A program made the position numbers and the translations under genes. Shown piece after piece: positions 1 through 6,429 of a DNA stretch of 18,031 nucleotides. The DNA comes from Bacteroidales bacterium (GTDB lineage: Bacteria > Bacteroidota > Bacteroidia > Bacteroidales > CAIWKO01): NCBI GenBank assembly GCA_023228145.1, contig JALOBU010000011.1, positions 1-18,031 of the forward strand. The letters run 5' to 3'. The notes under the pieces were generated by a model. The model was not told where the DNA came from, did no database searches, and saw only the letters and a program-made list of their open reading frames with translations. The stretch's first letter is position 1; every line of letters begins with the position of its first letter.

Positions 1-171
1 TGAACCTTTTGTCAGAATGGCTGTGTAATTGGGGTTTAAATTTGTTAAAAAAAAACTTTAAAAAAAATTTGTTTTTAACTTAGAATACTCAATCTGACCG
101 TCAGATAGTTATGTTCTTAATAGAACAACGATTTAAAATAATATTTTTTTAATATTGCCGAAAAAAATCCA
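1..171. other. AT-rich leader region, no supported gene
   Basis: This stretch is very AT-rich and holds no convincing gene. Two plus-strand frames are open from the left edge, one closing at the TAA at 26-28 and one at a TAG near 80. Either could be the last codons of an upstream gene, but the sequence does not let me choose. An A/T-only inverted repeat (GTTAAAAA near 44 and TTTTTAAC at 72-79) could form a weak hairpin but has no GC stem, so I do not call it a terminator. Confidence 0.4.
150..157 (+). promoter_or_regulatory. possible Bacteroidota -7 box upstream of the acyltransferase
   Basis: TAATATTG matches the Bacteroidota -7 consensus TAnnTTTG at five of its six specified bases and lies 14 bases before the ATG at 172. 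No clear -33 TTTG is seen at the usual spacing, so this is a weak call. Confidence 0.25.
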
Positions 172-981
172 ATGCAGGAGCATTACATTCCATACTCAAA
201 AATTGCATCTGAACTGCCTCTTTCCAGGGAAGAAATAGTACTTGTTGCATCGGATATTTCAAGGCTGGCTTTTGTCAGCATGAAGCAGGAAAAATATTTT
301 TTTCCTGATGTTTTTATTGACTGTTTGAAGGAAAAAGTATGTACAGGCACTTTGCTTATCCCTGCATTTACCGACAAGCCTGAGACCGACAAAGTGTTTG
401 ATATCAGGAAGGCCAAACCTCTTACGGGAGCATTATCTGAAAGCGTTTTTAAAAGAAATGACTTTAAACGGACTTCCGACCCCTTTCATTCTTTTTTTGT
501 GTGGGGCAAACATCAGGAAGATATTATTAAAATCAGGAATAAAAGTACTTTCGGCGAGGGTTCCGTTTTTGCTTTCCTGCACAGTAACAACGCCAAAATG
601 TTGATGATTGATGTGGATATGCAGCACAGTTTTACGTTTGCACATTATGTTGAGGAATGTGAGCAGGTTTTCTACCGTCATTATAAAAAGTATAATATCC
701 GGTGCTTGCAGGAAAATGGCGGAATTAGAGAAGAAGAGTTTTTATTTTTTGAGAAAAAAGCAGGAGTGTCAAACACCCTGAATAATCTGGAACAGCATTT
801 TATTGAAGGGAAAATCACACAAACTTTTTTAATAAACTCGATACCTTTCCTTTTGACAGACCTGGGAAAGGCATTCGACTATATTCAAATGGAAATAAAA
901 AATAATAAAGCCCGAAACCTCTATTATTTCAGCCCAAAAGATTTTATAAAACAAAAAATAAAATCCATAGTTTTGAAATAA
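172..981 (+). CDS. AAC(3)-fold (antibiotic_NAT) acyltransferase, likely polysaccharide-modifying
   Basis: This 269-residue protein resembles the aminoglycoside N3-acetyltransferase (AAC(3)/YokD) family, which uses acetyl-CoA to acylate amino groups. The family pattern is visible: a hydrophobic strand GTLLIPAFT (59-67), the R-x-x-DPFHS segment (about 100-107) matching the conserved R-S-x-HP-x-x-S region, then FGEGSVFAFL (127-136), and a strand followed by D-x-x-x-SFTFAHYVEE (149-162). The length is normal for the family. The ATG at 172 is the only good start. The deacetylase gene follows 14 bases after its stop, so the two are probably one operon. With that neighbour, acylation of a sugar amine in an envelope or exported polysaccharide is more likely than antibiotic resistance; this is inference. 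Family assignment is fairly firm; the substrate is unknown. Confidence 0.75.
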   Translation: MQEHYIPYSKIASELPLSREEIVLVASDISRLAFVSMKQEKYFFPDVFIDCLKEKVCTGTLLIPAFTDKPETDKVFDIRKAKPLTGALSESVFKRNDFKRTSDPFHSFFVWGKHQEDIIKIRNKSTFGEGSVFAFLHSNNAKMLMIDVDMQHSFTFAHYVEECEQVFYRHYKKYNIRCLQENGGIREEEFLFFEKKAGVSNTLNNLEQHFIEGKITQTFLINSIPFLLTDLGKAFDYIQMEIKNNKARNLYYFSPKDFIKQKIKSIVLK

Positions 982-985
982 AGGA
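981..985 (+). promoter_or_regulatory. Shine-Dalgarno-like AAGGA before the DUF7033 deacetylase
   Basis: AAGGA overlaps the last base of the acyltransferase stop codon and lies ten bases before the ATG at 996. It supports that start and translational linkage of the pair. Such motifs are weaker guides in Bacteroidota than in other bacteria. Confidence 0.35.
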
Positions 986-995
986 TTCTACAAAC

Positions 996-2303
996 ATGAT
1001 TTGCATTTATACATATCAGCACACACCAAGAATTACTTACATTATGGATTTATTGTTCAGGGAAGTGCTGAATGTAGAATACATAACCACCAATGATATA
1101 AATGAGTTTGAGAAATTTCAGAGTGCCAAAATAAATTATTCACACAAAAGAATCGGGAACGAACTTCTAATTGAGCCCGTCGGTCTGCTTGCGGAAAATG
1201 GTATTGAACCACAAAATATAGAGGTTTCCGATTGGAATGATACTAAAATTTTTTTTAAAACTTCAGGCAAAGCGGACCTTCCCTTCGATGTATTTTCTGC
1301 TTCATTTTATCTGGTGTCGCGTTATGAAGAATACCTTCCTTTTGAACCGGATAAGCACAAACGCTTCAGGGCTGAAAGCAGCCTGGCTTATAAAAATCAA
1401 TTTCTTGAGCAACCCGTAATAAATATCTGGGCTGAGTACCTGAAGCAGCTGATTTCTGAAAAATATCCGGGATATGTTATTTCTGGCAGGCCATACAAAT
1501 ACATTTCAACATTTGATATCGACAATGTATTTTCCTATAAAGGTAAAGGCTTTTTCAGAAGTGCAGGCGGCATGCTGAAGGCTTTAGCCGGCGGTGATTT
1601 TCAGGCAATAAGAAAGCGTATTAAAGTGTTATCAGGGCGGGAGTCCGACCCATTTGACCACTATGTGTTACATCGCAGAATTATTGAAAAAAAAGGTATT
1701 CCAGTAATTTATTTTTTATTGTTTTCAAAAAAAACACATTTTGATGGAGGTGTTTCTCCCAAAAGCCGGGCATACAAAAATCTTATAAATACCTTAAAAG
1801 AATATGCCGATATCGGGTTACACCCTTCATATTATTCGTTTGAAGACCAGGAGTTATTGTGTAAACAAATTAATGATTTAGGTGCAGTTATAAATTCTCC
1901 CGTAAACAAAAGCCGTCAGCACTTTCTCAGGCTTGCATTTCCCGATACGTATCAGCATCTTTTACAAGCGGGTATTAAAGAAGATTATTCTATGGGATAT
2001 GCATCGCATTTGGGTTTCAGAGCCGGCATTTGTACGCCCTTTTATTTTTATGATTTAAAAAGTGAAACTCCAACATTTCTGAAAATCTATCCGTTCTGCA
2101 TTATGGATTCGGTGATGTTTGACTACATGAAAATAAAAGCAGAACAAGCCCTTCCATATATAAACAAAATAATTGATGAGGTTAAAAATGTGAATGGCAC
2201 TTTGATAACAATCTGGCATGACAGGACATTCAGCGATACTGGAATATTTCAGGGGTGGAAAAATGTTTTTGCAGAAACAGTCAAAATGGCTTGCAATAAA
2301 TGA
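996..2303 (+). CDS. DUF7033-type polysaccharide deacetylase family protein
   Basis: This is a 435-residue protein with a Bacteroidota-type architecture: an N-terminal DUF7033-like region (about 1-165, with the signature stretch around ASFYLVSRYEEYLPF at 102-116) followed by a NodB-fold deacetylase domain. The catalytic-type motifs in order are TFDID (172-176, metal-binding Asp), GLHPSYYS (274-281, metal-binding His region), FRAG (341-344, conserved Arg loop) and IWHD (406-409, catalytic-His-like region). NodB-fold enzymes remove N- or O-acetyl groups from polysaccharides with a divalent metal. No signal peptide is visible, so it is probably cytoplasmic or membrane-associated. It is co-transcribed with the acyltransferase, suggesting a glycan-decorating step in capsule, O-antigen or exopolysaccharide assembly. 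The GHPSYYS-type second motif is reduced compared with H(S/T)xxH, as is usual in this subgroup. The gene ends only eight bases before the attC-like element begins. Confidence 0.75.
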   Translation: MICIYTYQHTPRITYIMDLLFREVLNVEYITTNDINEFEKFQSAKINYSHKRIGNELLIEPVGLLAENGIEPQNIEVSDWNDTKIFFKTSGKADLPFDVFSASFYLVSRYEEYLPFEPDKHKRFRAESSLAYKNQFLEQPVINIWAEYLKQLISEKYPGYVISGRPYKYISTFDIDNVFSYKGKGFFRSAGGMLKALAGGDFQAIRKRIKVLSGRESDPFDHYVLHRRIIEKKGIPVIYFLLFSKKTHFDGGVSPKSRAYKNLINTLKEYADIGLHPSYYSFEDQELLCKQINDLGAVINSPVNKSRQHFLRLAFPDTYQHLLQAGIKEDYSMGYASHLGFRAGICTPFYFYDLKSETPTFLKIYPFCIMDSVMFDYMKIKAEQALPYINKIIDEVKNVNGTLITIWHDRTFSDTGIFQGWKNVFAETVKMACNK

Positions 2304-2310
2304 AATGGGG

Positions 2311-2448
2311 ATAACGGTCGAGGCTAAAAGCTGGCGGGCATTTCGGAGCACTTCACTGTCAACCTGCGATGAAGTTTATTAGTTGCAAAGCCCTTCAAAT
2401 TAGCACTTTCTGCCCGCTTGATTTTAGCCTTTGTTGGCGGTATGTGGC
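2311..2448 (-). repeat. attC-like imperfect palindrome at the 3' end of the R-M operon
   Basis: Between the convergent deacetylase and endonuclease genes lies a long imperfect inverted repeat. The arms are 2322-2340 (GGCTAAAAGCTGGCGGGCA) and 2411-2429, matching at 16 of 19 positions with a 70-base loop. Read in the direction of the R-M genes it starts with CGCCAAC (rc of 2433-2439), then the arm pair, and ends at GTTAT (rc of 2311-2315), about 130 bases in all. An outer AAC...GTT pair, nested arms and a long variable centre are the layout of integron attC sites. The outer boxes fit the RYYYAAC/GTTRRRY consensus only partly, so this is a candidate. It is visibly richer in GC than the surrounding intergenic DNA. 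The whole 2304-2459 gap holds no gene. Confidence 0.45.
2433..2448 (+). repeat. terminal inverted repeat, right end of R-M cassette (gene direction)
   Basis: GTTGGCGGTA (2433-2442) followed by a short variable part and GGC is repeated in inverted orientation at 4816-4830, on the other side of the R-M operon. Ten bases are identical and, allowing one small indel, about 15 correspond. Confidence 0.55.
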
Positions 2449-2459
2449 TCTTATTTCTA

Positions 2460-3095
2460 CTATGAAAGTCGCTTAATTTCATTAGCAATTTCATCAATTA
2501 CTTCTTTGTTGTATATTTCTTTTCGTTCACCATTTTTTACTGAATAAATATAAAATACTTTGCCACCAAACCCTTCTGTGAACTGTTTGTGTGTTTCCTC
2601 TTGAATATTTTTCTCCTTAAAAATTTCCGGAATTTGTGCTCCACTTCCGAATGAAACTGGCTTGATTTGAAGTCCAATAAATTTGTCGCCTACCTTGATG
2701 AAAAAATCAACATTAAACAATCTATCCCATTCATCTGGTGCAGGCTCTATCTTTACCTTTAATATACCTTGTAATTGCCCATAGATGGTTTGGATTTCGG
2801 TTACATATCCATCATAAGTCCTGTCAATCACTAATTGCATCATATAATCAATACAGTCCTGCTCATTTACTTCTACAACTTCTGCTTGAATTACTTCTGT
2901 TATTTTTGTGTAGAGCTTCTTACCGAGTTCTGTGATGTGTTCTTTTGATTTTACATTAGTGAAATAATATTCACGCCACTCCTCAAGTGTCTTTGGCGAA
3001 CATTTTCTTATTGATTCTGATGTTGGTCCAACATTTCTTTTGAAATTGAGTTGGAAACGATTCATCGCTGAGTTTAAAATCCACTCCTTAGCCAT
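2460..3095 (-). CDS. MjaI-family type II restriction endonuclease (predicted CTAG)
   Basis: This 211-residue protein matches the MjaI-type restriction endonuclease family, whose characterised member recognises CTAG. The N-terminus has the family look: MAKEWILN, then RNVGPTSESIRKCSPKTLEEW (20-40). A plausible PD-(D/E)xK nuclease core follows: a helix with E100 in RTYDGYVTEIQ (92-102), the metal-binding D130 in NVDFFIKVGDKF, and Q143-x-K145 in GLQIKP. The Glu of ExK is thus replaced by Gln, as in Mrr-like enzymes. The start ATG lies one base after the stop of the preceding small gene, so translation is likely coupled. Being last in the operon, behind the methyltransferase, is the usual safe order. 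It would cut unmodified invading DNA in the cytoplasm. Family call is fairly confident from the sequence pattern; the recognition site is inherited from the family and not proven here. Confidence 0.8.
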   Translation of the reverse strand: MAKEWILNSAMNRFQLNFKRNVGPTSESIRKCSPKTLEEWREYYFTNVKSKEHITELGKKLYTKITEVIQAEVVEVNEQDCIDYMMQLVIDRTYDGYVTEIQTIYGQLQGILKVKIEPAPDEWDRLFNVDFFIKVGDKFIGLQIKPVSFGSGAQIPEIFKEKNIQEETHKQFTEGFGGKVFYIYSVKNGERKEIYNKEVIDEIANEIKRLS

Positions 3096-3096
3096 A

Positions 3097-3453
3097 TCAA
3101 ATTGTATTTCCTGGGTTTTGTCTATTCCATTCTGCTTTAAGTGCTTCTACTCTATCCAACATGCTTTTTGAACGACTTACTAAATCCATAATTGTTGAAA
3201 TAACTTCATCTTTATTTTGAATTATATAATATCCATTAGGAGGATTAAAACCGCTTTCAGTTCCTATTAATTGATTGTGGTCTTTTATCATAGACCGCAC
3301 AGCAGCTCTAACGTGTTCTTGCGTTCTTCCTGCAATAACAGGCTGTCCTTGTTGAACCATTGCGTTGTAAATTGTGTCTGCATTTTTTGCATTAGGCCTA
3401 CCTAAAGCATTATGTCGTAAATAAGCAAGAATTGCTAATTGTAATGGATTCAT
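3097..3453 (-). CDS. small predicted winged-helix protein of the R-M operon
   Basis: This is a 118-residue protein of no family I can name. The predicted layout suggests a winged helix-turn-helix: helix 1 (2-15), helix 2 (about 24-34), a likely recognition helix HVRAAVRSMIKD (47-58), then a beta-hairpin wing ending in NGYYII (73-78), and a C-terminal charged helix (about 80-110) that could dimerise. It overlaps the methyltransferase stop by four bases (ATGA at 3450-3453) and is followed after one base by the endonuclease, so all three genes are tightly coupled. Candidate roles are a controller of endonuclease expression, a DNA-recognition subunit, or a chaperone for the nuclease. It lacks the compact canonical HTH of ordinary C proteins, and its position in mid-operon, rather than ahead of the nuclease with its own operator, is unlike classical C genes. 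It is certainly coding; the function is open. Confidence 0.7.
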   Translation of the reverse strand: MNPLQLAILAYLRHNALGRPNAKNADTIYNAMVQQGQPVIAGRTQEHVRAAVRSMIKDHNQLIGTESGFNPPNGYYIIQNKDEVISTIMDLVSRSKSMLDRVEALKAEWNRQNPGNTI

Positions 3454-4736
3454 TTTTTATAAAGGTTTAAAAATTTGTCCTTGTATTTGAAATCAACATC
3501 GTTGTCAACTTGCACCAAGCCGTTTTTGATTAAATGAGCATTGATAAATGTTTTATTTTCTAAGTATAAATAGCAAAGCAAGTTGTTTTCTTTGTCATGT
3601 TTAACATTGTCATATTTCAGAAATACTCTTTTACCCTTGGTTTTATCAATTATAAACGAAGTCGCTTTACCATTTGCATTTGGATCTTCCTTGATACCAA
3701 TAAGTTTTATAGTTAAGTCATTGCTGAGTTTAATTCGTTCTGGGCTAATGACTTCTTTAACTGTAAAAAGTTCTTCACGTTGGGTTGAACTGTACTTATC
3801 TATTTTAGAGCCGAACTGCAACTTCTTTACATCAATTTTTTTGTCTAATGTGTGAGGGTCTTTGAAGATGTAAGGCAATTTTTTGATTTCATTTTCAAAA
3901 TCAATCTCTTGTTTCTCTTGCGTCAGAAATTCATATGTTGTTCCATTAATATCTTTTTGATTGACTTCTAATTTTTCCTTTATAAATGGGATAAATTCTG
4001 CATTGATTTCAAAACCAACAGAATTCCGGTTTAAGTTTTTAGCAGCTAACGCTGTTGTACCACTTCCTAAAAATGGGTCAAGGATAGTTTCACCAACAAA
4101 TGAAAACATTTTAATCAGTCGGGTTGGTAATTCTTCCGGAAACATAGCGATATGCCCATTTTGTCTTGCCCCTGCAAAATTCCAATGTCCAGCAAAATTA
4201 GTGTTCCATTCTTCTGCAGTCATTTTAGAAAGTTCTTTCTGTTCTTTTGTCGGCTTTGGTGCATCACCGAGTTTCTTAAAAACAAGAATAAATTCATAGT
4301 CAAGTTTCAAAATACCGTTTCTCGGATATGGATATGAACCCATTTGAACGCCACCGCCAGTTGTGTTTGAAGTCGTAACCTTTTGCCAAATGATAGCTCC
4401 CATATAGTCAAATCCAACATTTTCACAAAACTTAATGATTTCTTCACGAATAGGAATAACTTTATAACGACCGTAATAAACTGCTCTTGCAAATTGGTCA
4501 CCAATATTTACACACAACCTACAACCATTGTGAAGAGTGCGGTAGCACTCTTTCCAAACTAAATTCAAGTTATTGATGTAATTTTCATAACTGTCGTGGA
4601 AGCCAATCTGATTATCTGTGCCGTAGTCCTTAAGTTGCCAATATGGTGGAGAAGTAATTGCCAAGTGTACCGAATTGTCAGGCAATTCAGTCATTTGTCT
4701 GCTGTCTCCATTTATTATTTTATGATGTGTTTTCAT
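3450..4736 (-). CDS. DNA methyltransferase (N4-C/N6-A type) with SNase-like C-terminal domain
   Basis: This 428-residue enzyme is an amino-methyltransferase of the beta order, with the catalytic motif IV TSPPYW (28-33) before the AdoMet-binding motif I DPFLGSGTT (220-228). SPPY motifs are typical of N4-cytosine methyltransferases, and the MjaI-family partner enzyme M.MjaI modifies CTAG, so m4C in CTAG is the best guess. The methyltransferase part ends near residue 260. Residues about 323-428 look like a staphylococcal-nuclease (TNase) fold: the strand IKLIGIKED, GKRVFLKYD, LLCYLYLENKTFINAHLIKNGLVQV. The nuclease residues are missing: the Arg35 position is Lys, the DTPE acidic loop is gone, and the Arg87 position falls in DKENN. 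It is probably a binding module and not an active nuclease. The gene is first in the R-M operon, its stop overlaps the next start, and a -7 box lies just upstream. Confidence 0.85.
   Translation of the reverse strand: MKTHHKIINGDSRQMTELPDNSVHLAITSPPYWQLKDYGTDNQIGFHDSYENYINNLNLVWKECYRTLHNGCRLCVNIGDQFARAVYYGRYKVIPIREEIIKFCENVGFDYMGAIIWQKVTTSNTTGGGVQMGSYPYPRNGILKLDYEFILVFKKLGDAPKPTKEQKELSKMTAEEWNTNFAGHWNFAGARQNGHIAMFPEELPTRLIKMFSFVGETILDPFLGSGTTALAAKNLNRNSVGFEINAEFIPFIKEKLEVNQKDINGTTYEFLTQEKQEIDFENEIKKLPYIFKDPHTLDKKIDVKKLQFGSKIDKYSSTQREELFTVKEVISPERIKLSNDLTIKLIGIKEDPNANGKATSFIIDKTKGKRVFLKYDNVKHDKENNLLCYLYLENKTFINAHLIKNGLVQVDNDVDFKYKDKFLNLYKK
3453..3770 (-). other. degenerate SNase/OB-fold domain fused to the methyltransferase
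   Basis: This codes for residues 323-428 of the methyltransferase. The succession of hydrophobic strands, the GK-V-L segment and the N-x-x-L-I-x-x-G-L motif follow the SNase pattern, while the three catalytic positions (Arg35, Glu43, Arg87 in SNase numbering) are not conserved. Confidence 0.55.
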
Positions 4737-4753
4737 CCCAATTTCAATTTATG

Positions 4754-4761
4754 CAAAGTTA
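4754..4761 (-). promoter_or_regulatory. -7 box (TAACTTTG) of the R-M operon promoter
   Basis: Read on the minus strand, TAACTTTG is a full match to the Bacteroidota -7 consensus TAnnTTTG. It ends 17 bases before the methyltransferase ATG at 4736, implying a leader of about ten bases. No good -33 element is seen upstream. The box lies inside the proposed cassette, so the operon would carry its own promoter. Confidence 0.5.
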
Positions 4762-4815
4762 CTCAAATTATTCGACTTTTTTTTATCCGATATTGAATGT
4801 TTCTGTGGTCTTTCT

Positions 4816-4830
4816 GCCATTACCGCCAAC
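4816..4830 (-). repeat. terminal inverted repeat, left end of R-M cassette (gene direction)
   Basis: TACCGCCAAC (4821-4830) is the exact inverse of 2433-2442, and the similarity continues through GCCAT at 4816-4820 with one small indel. Together with CGCTAAC (rc of 4836-4842) it also forms a short hairpin, CGCCAAC-GATTGT-GTTAGCG (4824-4842, one mismatch). The rest of the gap between the methyltransferase and the next gene (4831-4990) is very AT-rich and shows nothing else. Confidence 0.5.
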
Positions 4831-4990
4831 GATTGTGTTAGCGTATTATGTTTATTTCTACTTTAGTTTTACGATTGCGTTTATTCCATTTTAACATTTT
4901 AAAATACTTGTTATAAATTACATAAATATTATTTATCTTTAAAATCACGCAACATTTTTACCCTTTTAAAATATAAAATTACAAAATTAT

Positions 4991-6076
4991 TTATTTGTTT
5001 TTCATTTCATCATACAATTTTCGGTAGGTATAAAATTCAACTTTGTCATGAAATTTTTCCCTGACTTTTTCAATAAATTCTCTGAAAAGCTGAAATGAAT
5101 AATTACTCATACTCTTGGGGTGGCCAATGGCGCAAAGCATTATTTCATCATAAGCGTGGTATTTATTAATATTATGCTCGAGAATTTTTATGAGGTAGTC
5201 CGAAGAGTAAGTATAATTATCAAAGCTTAACATTCTTGATGAAAGCATAAGCCGAAGTTTGTTTTTAAGGCCCGAATAAGGATTTTCGTGAATCTGGGAA
5301 CCGAAATTATCCGGCGCCCTGCCGGCATATTTCTTCATTTTGAATTTTGTCGGAATCTCAAAAAGTTTCTTAGGTATCCCCGCAATGGGTATTTCCATGA
5401 TACCCGGATTATCAGTATTGCCAGCATAAATTTCTGTTTCCAGATACCAATTGGGTTGGGAAGGCGTTTTTCTGTAATCTACTTCCGACAATGATGATTT
5501 AAAATAATAACCCTTGCAAACAGAACTGTCGAACAAGATGCCGCATTTGAGCAAACTGTTTATGATGTCATCCTTATGAGGAAATAAATTATACCCTCCA
5601 CCTCTGTATGCAATACACTGATAAGTCTTGTCAACTTTTTTGCAGGAATCGTTCAGGAATGTAACCCCGCTTTTTATAATACTGTCAATGTTGTGTAAAG
5701 GATGTGAAGCAAAACCGGCTAAGGTAAAATCACGAGAGGGTAAGTAATTCTGGCCGTTATAATGAGTAGTAAGCCAGTGCGGGTGTATATGAAGCTGAAC
5801 ATCATGCCCTCTTTTCAGGGCTTCGTGTAATTGATTTTGATAAGGTTCAAAAAAATCCTGCCTGTTCCATTCCTGAAATTTAATAGCGCACAAAACATCT
5901 GTGAAAAGTGTTACAGGCACATTCATATCTTCTGCGGTAGATAAAACCTTGTTTGTCGGCTCAAATAATGCGGTTTCAAAGGAAGTATGTAAACTTCCGA
6001 GTGGAAGCTCGTGGTCAAACGTTAATAATAGTTTACATTTTTTCACCTTTGCGCTTAGTGTTTCATTTAACACCAA
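4991..6076 (-). CDS. polysaccharide deacetylase (NodB-fold) family protein
   Basis: This protein of about 361 residues has the NodB motifs in order: LTFDHE (18-23, motif 1 with the metal-binding Asp), LHIHPHW (95-101, motif 2 of the HxxxH form), YRGGGY (157-162, motif 3 conserved Arg) and CAIGHPKSM (315-323, a motif 5-like His). It should be a metal-dependent amidase or esterase acting on a glycan. No signal peptide or membrane segment is seen. No in-frame ATG exists near the start: the frame opens after a TAA at 6113-6115, and the first usable codons are TTG at 6076 and GTG at 6073. A GTG at 6046 would begin just before the first core strand and is an equally plausible start (351 residues). 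It shares little visible similarity with the other deacetylase, which lies on the far side of the R-M block and on the opposite strand. It is probably part of the same glycan locus. Confidence 0.75.
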   Translation of the reverse strand: MVLNETLSAKVKKCKLLLTFDHELPLGSLHTSFETALFEPTNKVLSTAEDMNVPVTLFTDVLCAIKFQEWNRQDFFEPYQNQLHEALKRGHDVQLHIHPHWLTTHYNGQNYLPSRDFTLAGFASHPLHNIDSIIKSGVTFLNDSCKKVDKTYQCIAYRGGGYNLFPHKDDIINSLLKCGILFDSSVCKGYYFKSSLSEVDYRKTPSQPNWYLETEIYAGNTDNPGIMEIPIAGIPKKLFEIPTKFKMKKYAGRAPDNFGSQIHENPYSGLKNKLRLMLSSRMLSFDNYTYSSDYLIKILEHNINKYHAYDEIMLCAIGHPKSMSNYSFQLFREFIEKVREKFHDKVEFYTYRKLYDEMKNK

Positions 6077-6112
6077 AGCAAAAATAATCTTTTGATTGAA
6101 ATGACAAGTGTT

Positions 6113-6250
6113 TTATTTTTTATCAGCGTATCCGCCGTATTCGTCATTGAACAATTTAACAGCATCGTTAATATCTTCGAAAACTATTTTATGTTTTGTG
6201 CATCCTTTACGGGAGCAAAAATAAATCTTTCCCCCGCCTGTGAGATGAAT
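6113..6250 (-). CDS. possible tiny Cys/His-containing protein, reading frame uncertain
   Basis: A short minus-strand frame encodes 45 residues with protein-like composition: KIYFCSRKGCTKHKIVFEDI, then a likely helix with DAVKLFNDEYGGYADKK. The CxxxxC plus two nearby basic/His residues might bind metal. It ends 36 bases before the TTG start of the deacetylase, so it could be in the same operon. The frame has no ATG: a TGA precedes it at 6251-6253, and it would need an ATT start. If one base is dropped from the G run (C run at 6231-6235 on the plus strand), the frame joins the ATG at 6252-6254 and gives a 46-residue protein. So it may be a small gene broken by an indel, or chance. No family recognised. 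The rest of 6255-6403 holds nothing that I can support. Confidence 0.3.
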   Translation of the reverse strand: MHLTGGGKIYFCSRKGCTKHKIVFEDINDAVKLFNDEYGGYADKK

Positions 6251-6403
6251 TCATTAAAACTGTGGCACCTGAGATAAAGATTTTTTCAATTTCAGATTAA
6301 CAAATTATTATATCTGGCACATCAAATTAATATTTACCCGCCGCTTCAAAATTGCCACATAATTACTTAGTTGTCATTTCAATATTACCTGCCATATATT
6401 TTT

Positions 6404-6411
6404 TATCTTTG
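6404..6411 (+). promoter_or_regulatory. -7 box (TATCTTTG) of the tex promoter
   Basis: TATCTTTG matches TAnnTTTG exactly and lies 18 bases before the ATG at 6430. It sits inside the extra N-terminal codons that a TTG start at 6352 would add, which argues for the ATG at 6430. No convincing -33 box is seen. Confidence 0.5.
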
Positions 6412-6429
6412 AACTTTAACAGTTTTTTT

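Noticed and set aside
44..79. A/T inverted repeat as a terminator
   Set aside because: The stem is made of A and T almost only, and inverted A/T runs arise easily by chance in this AT-rich stretch.
2322..2429. The long inverted repeat as an ordinary rho-independent terminator
   Set aside because: The 70-base loop and the lack of a T run after either arm do not fit an intrinsic terminator, although some effect on transcription cannot be excluded.
3453..3770. Active nuclease domain on the methyltransferase
   Set aside because: The three catalytic SNase positions are not conserved, so only a non-catalytic role is proposed.
6092..6277. Plus-strand 61-codon ORF
   Set aside because: It lies opposite the small minus-strand Cys-containing frame and shows no family resemblance; it looks like an antisense shadow.
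6352..6429. TTG-initiated N-terminal extension of Tex
   Set aside because: The added residues do not resemble Tex, and a full -7 box (TATCTTTG) lies within them. The ATG at 6430 starts with a typical Tex N-terminus.
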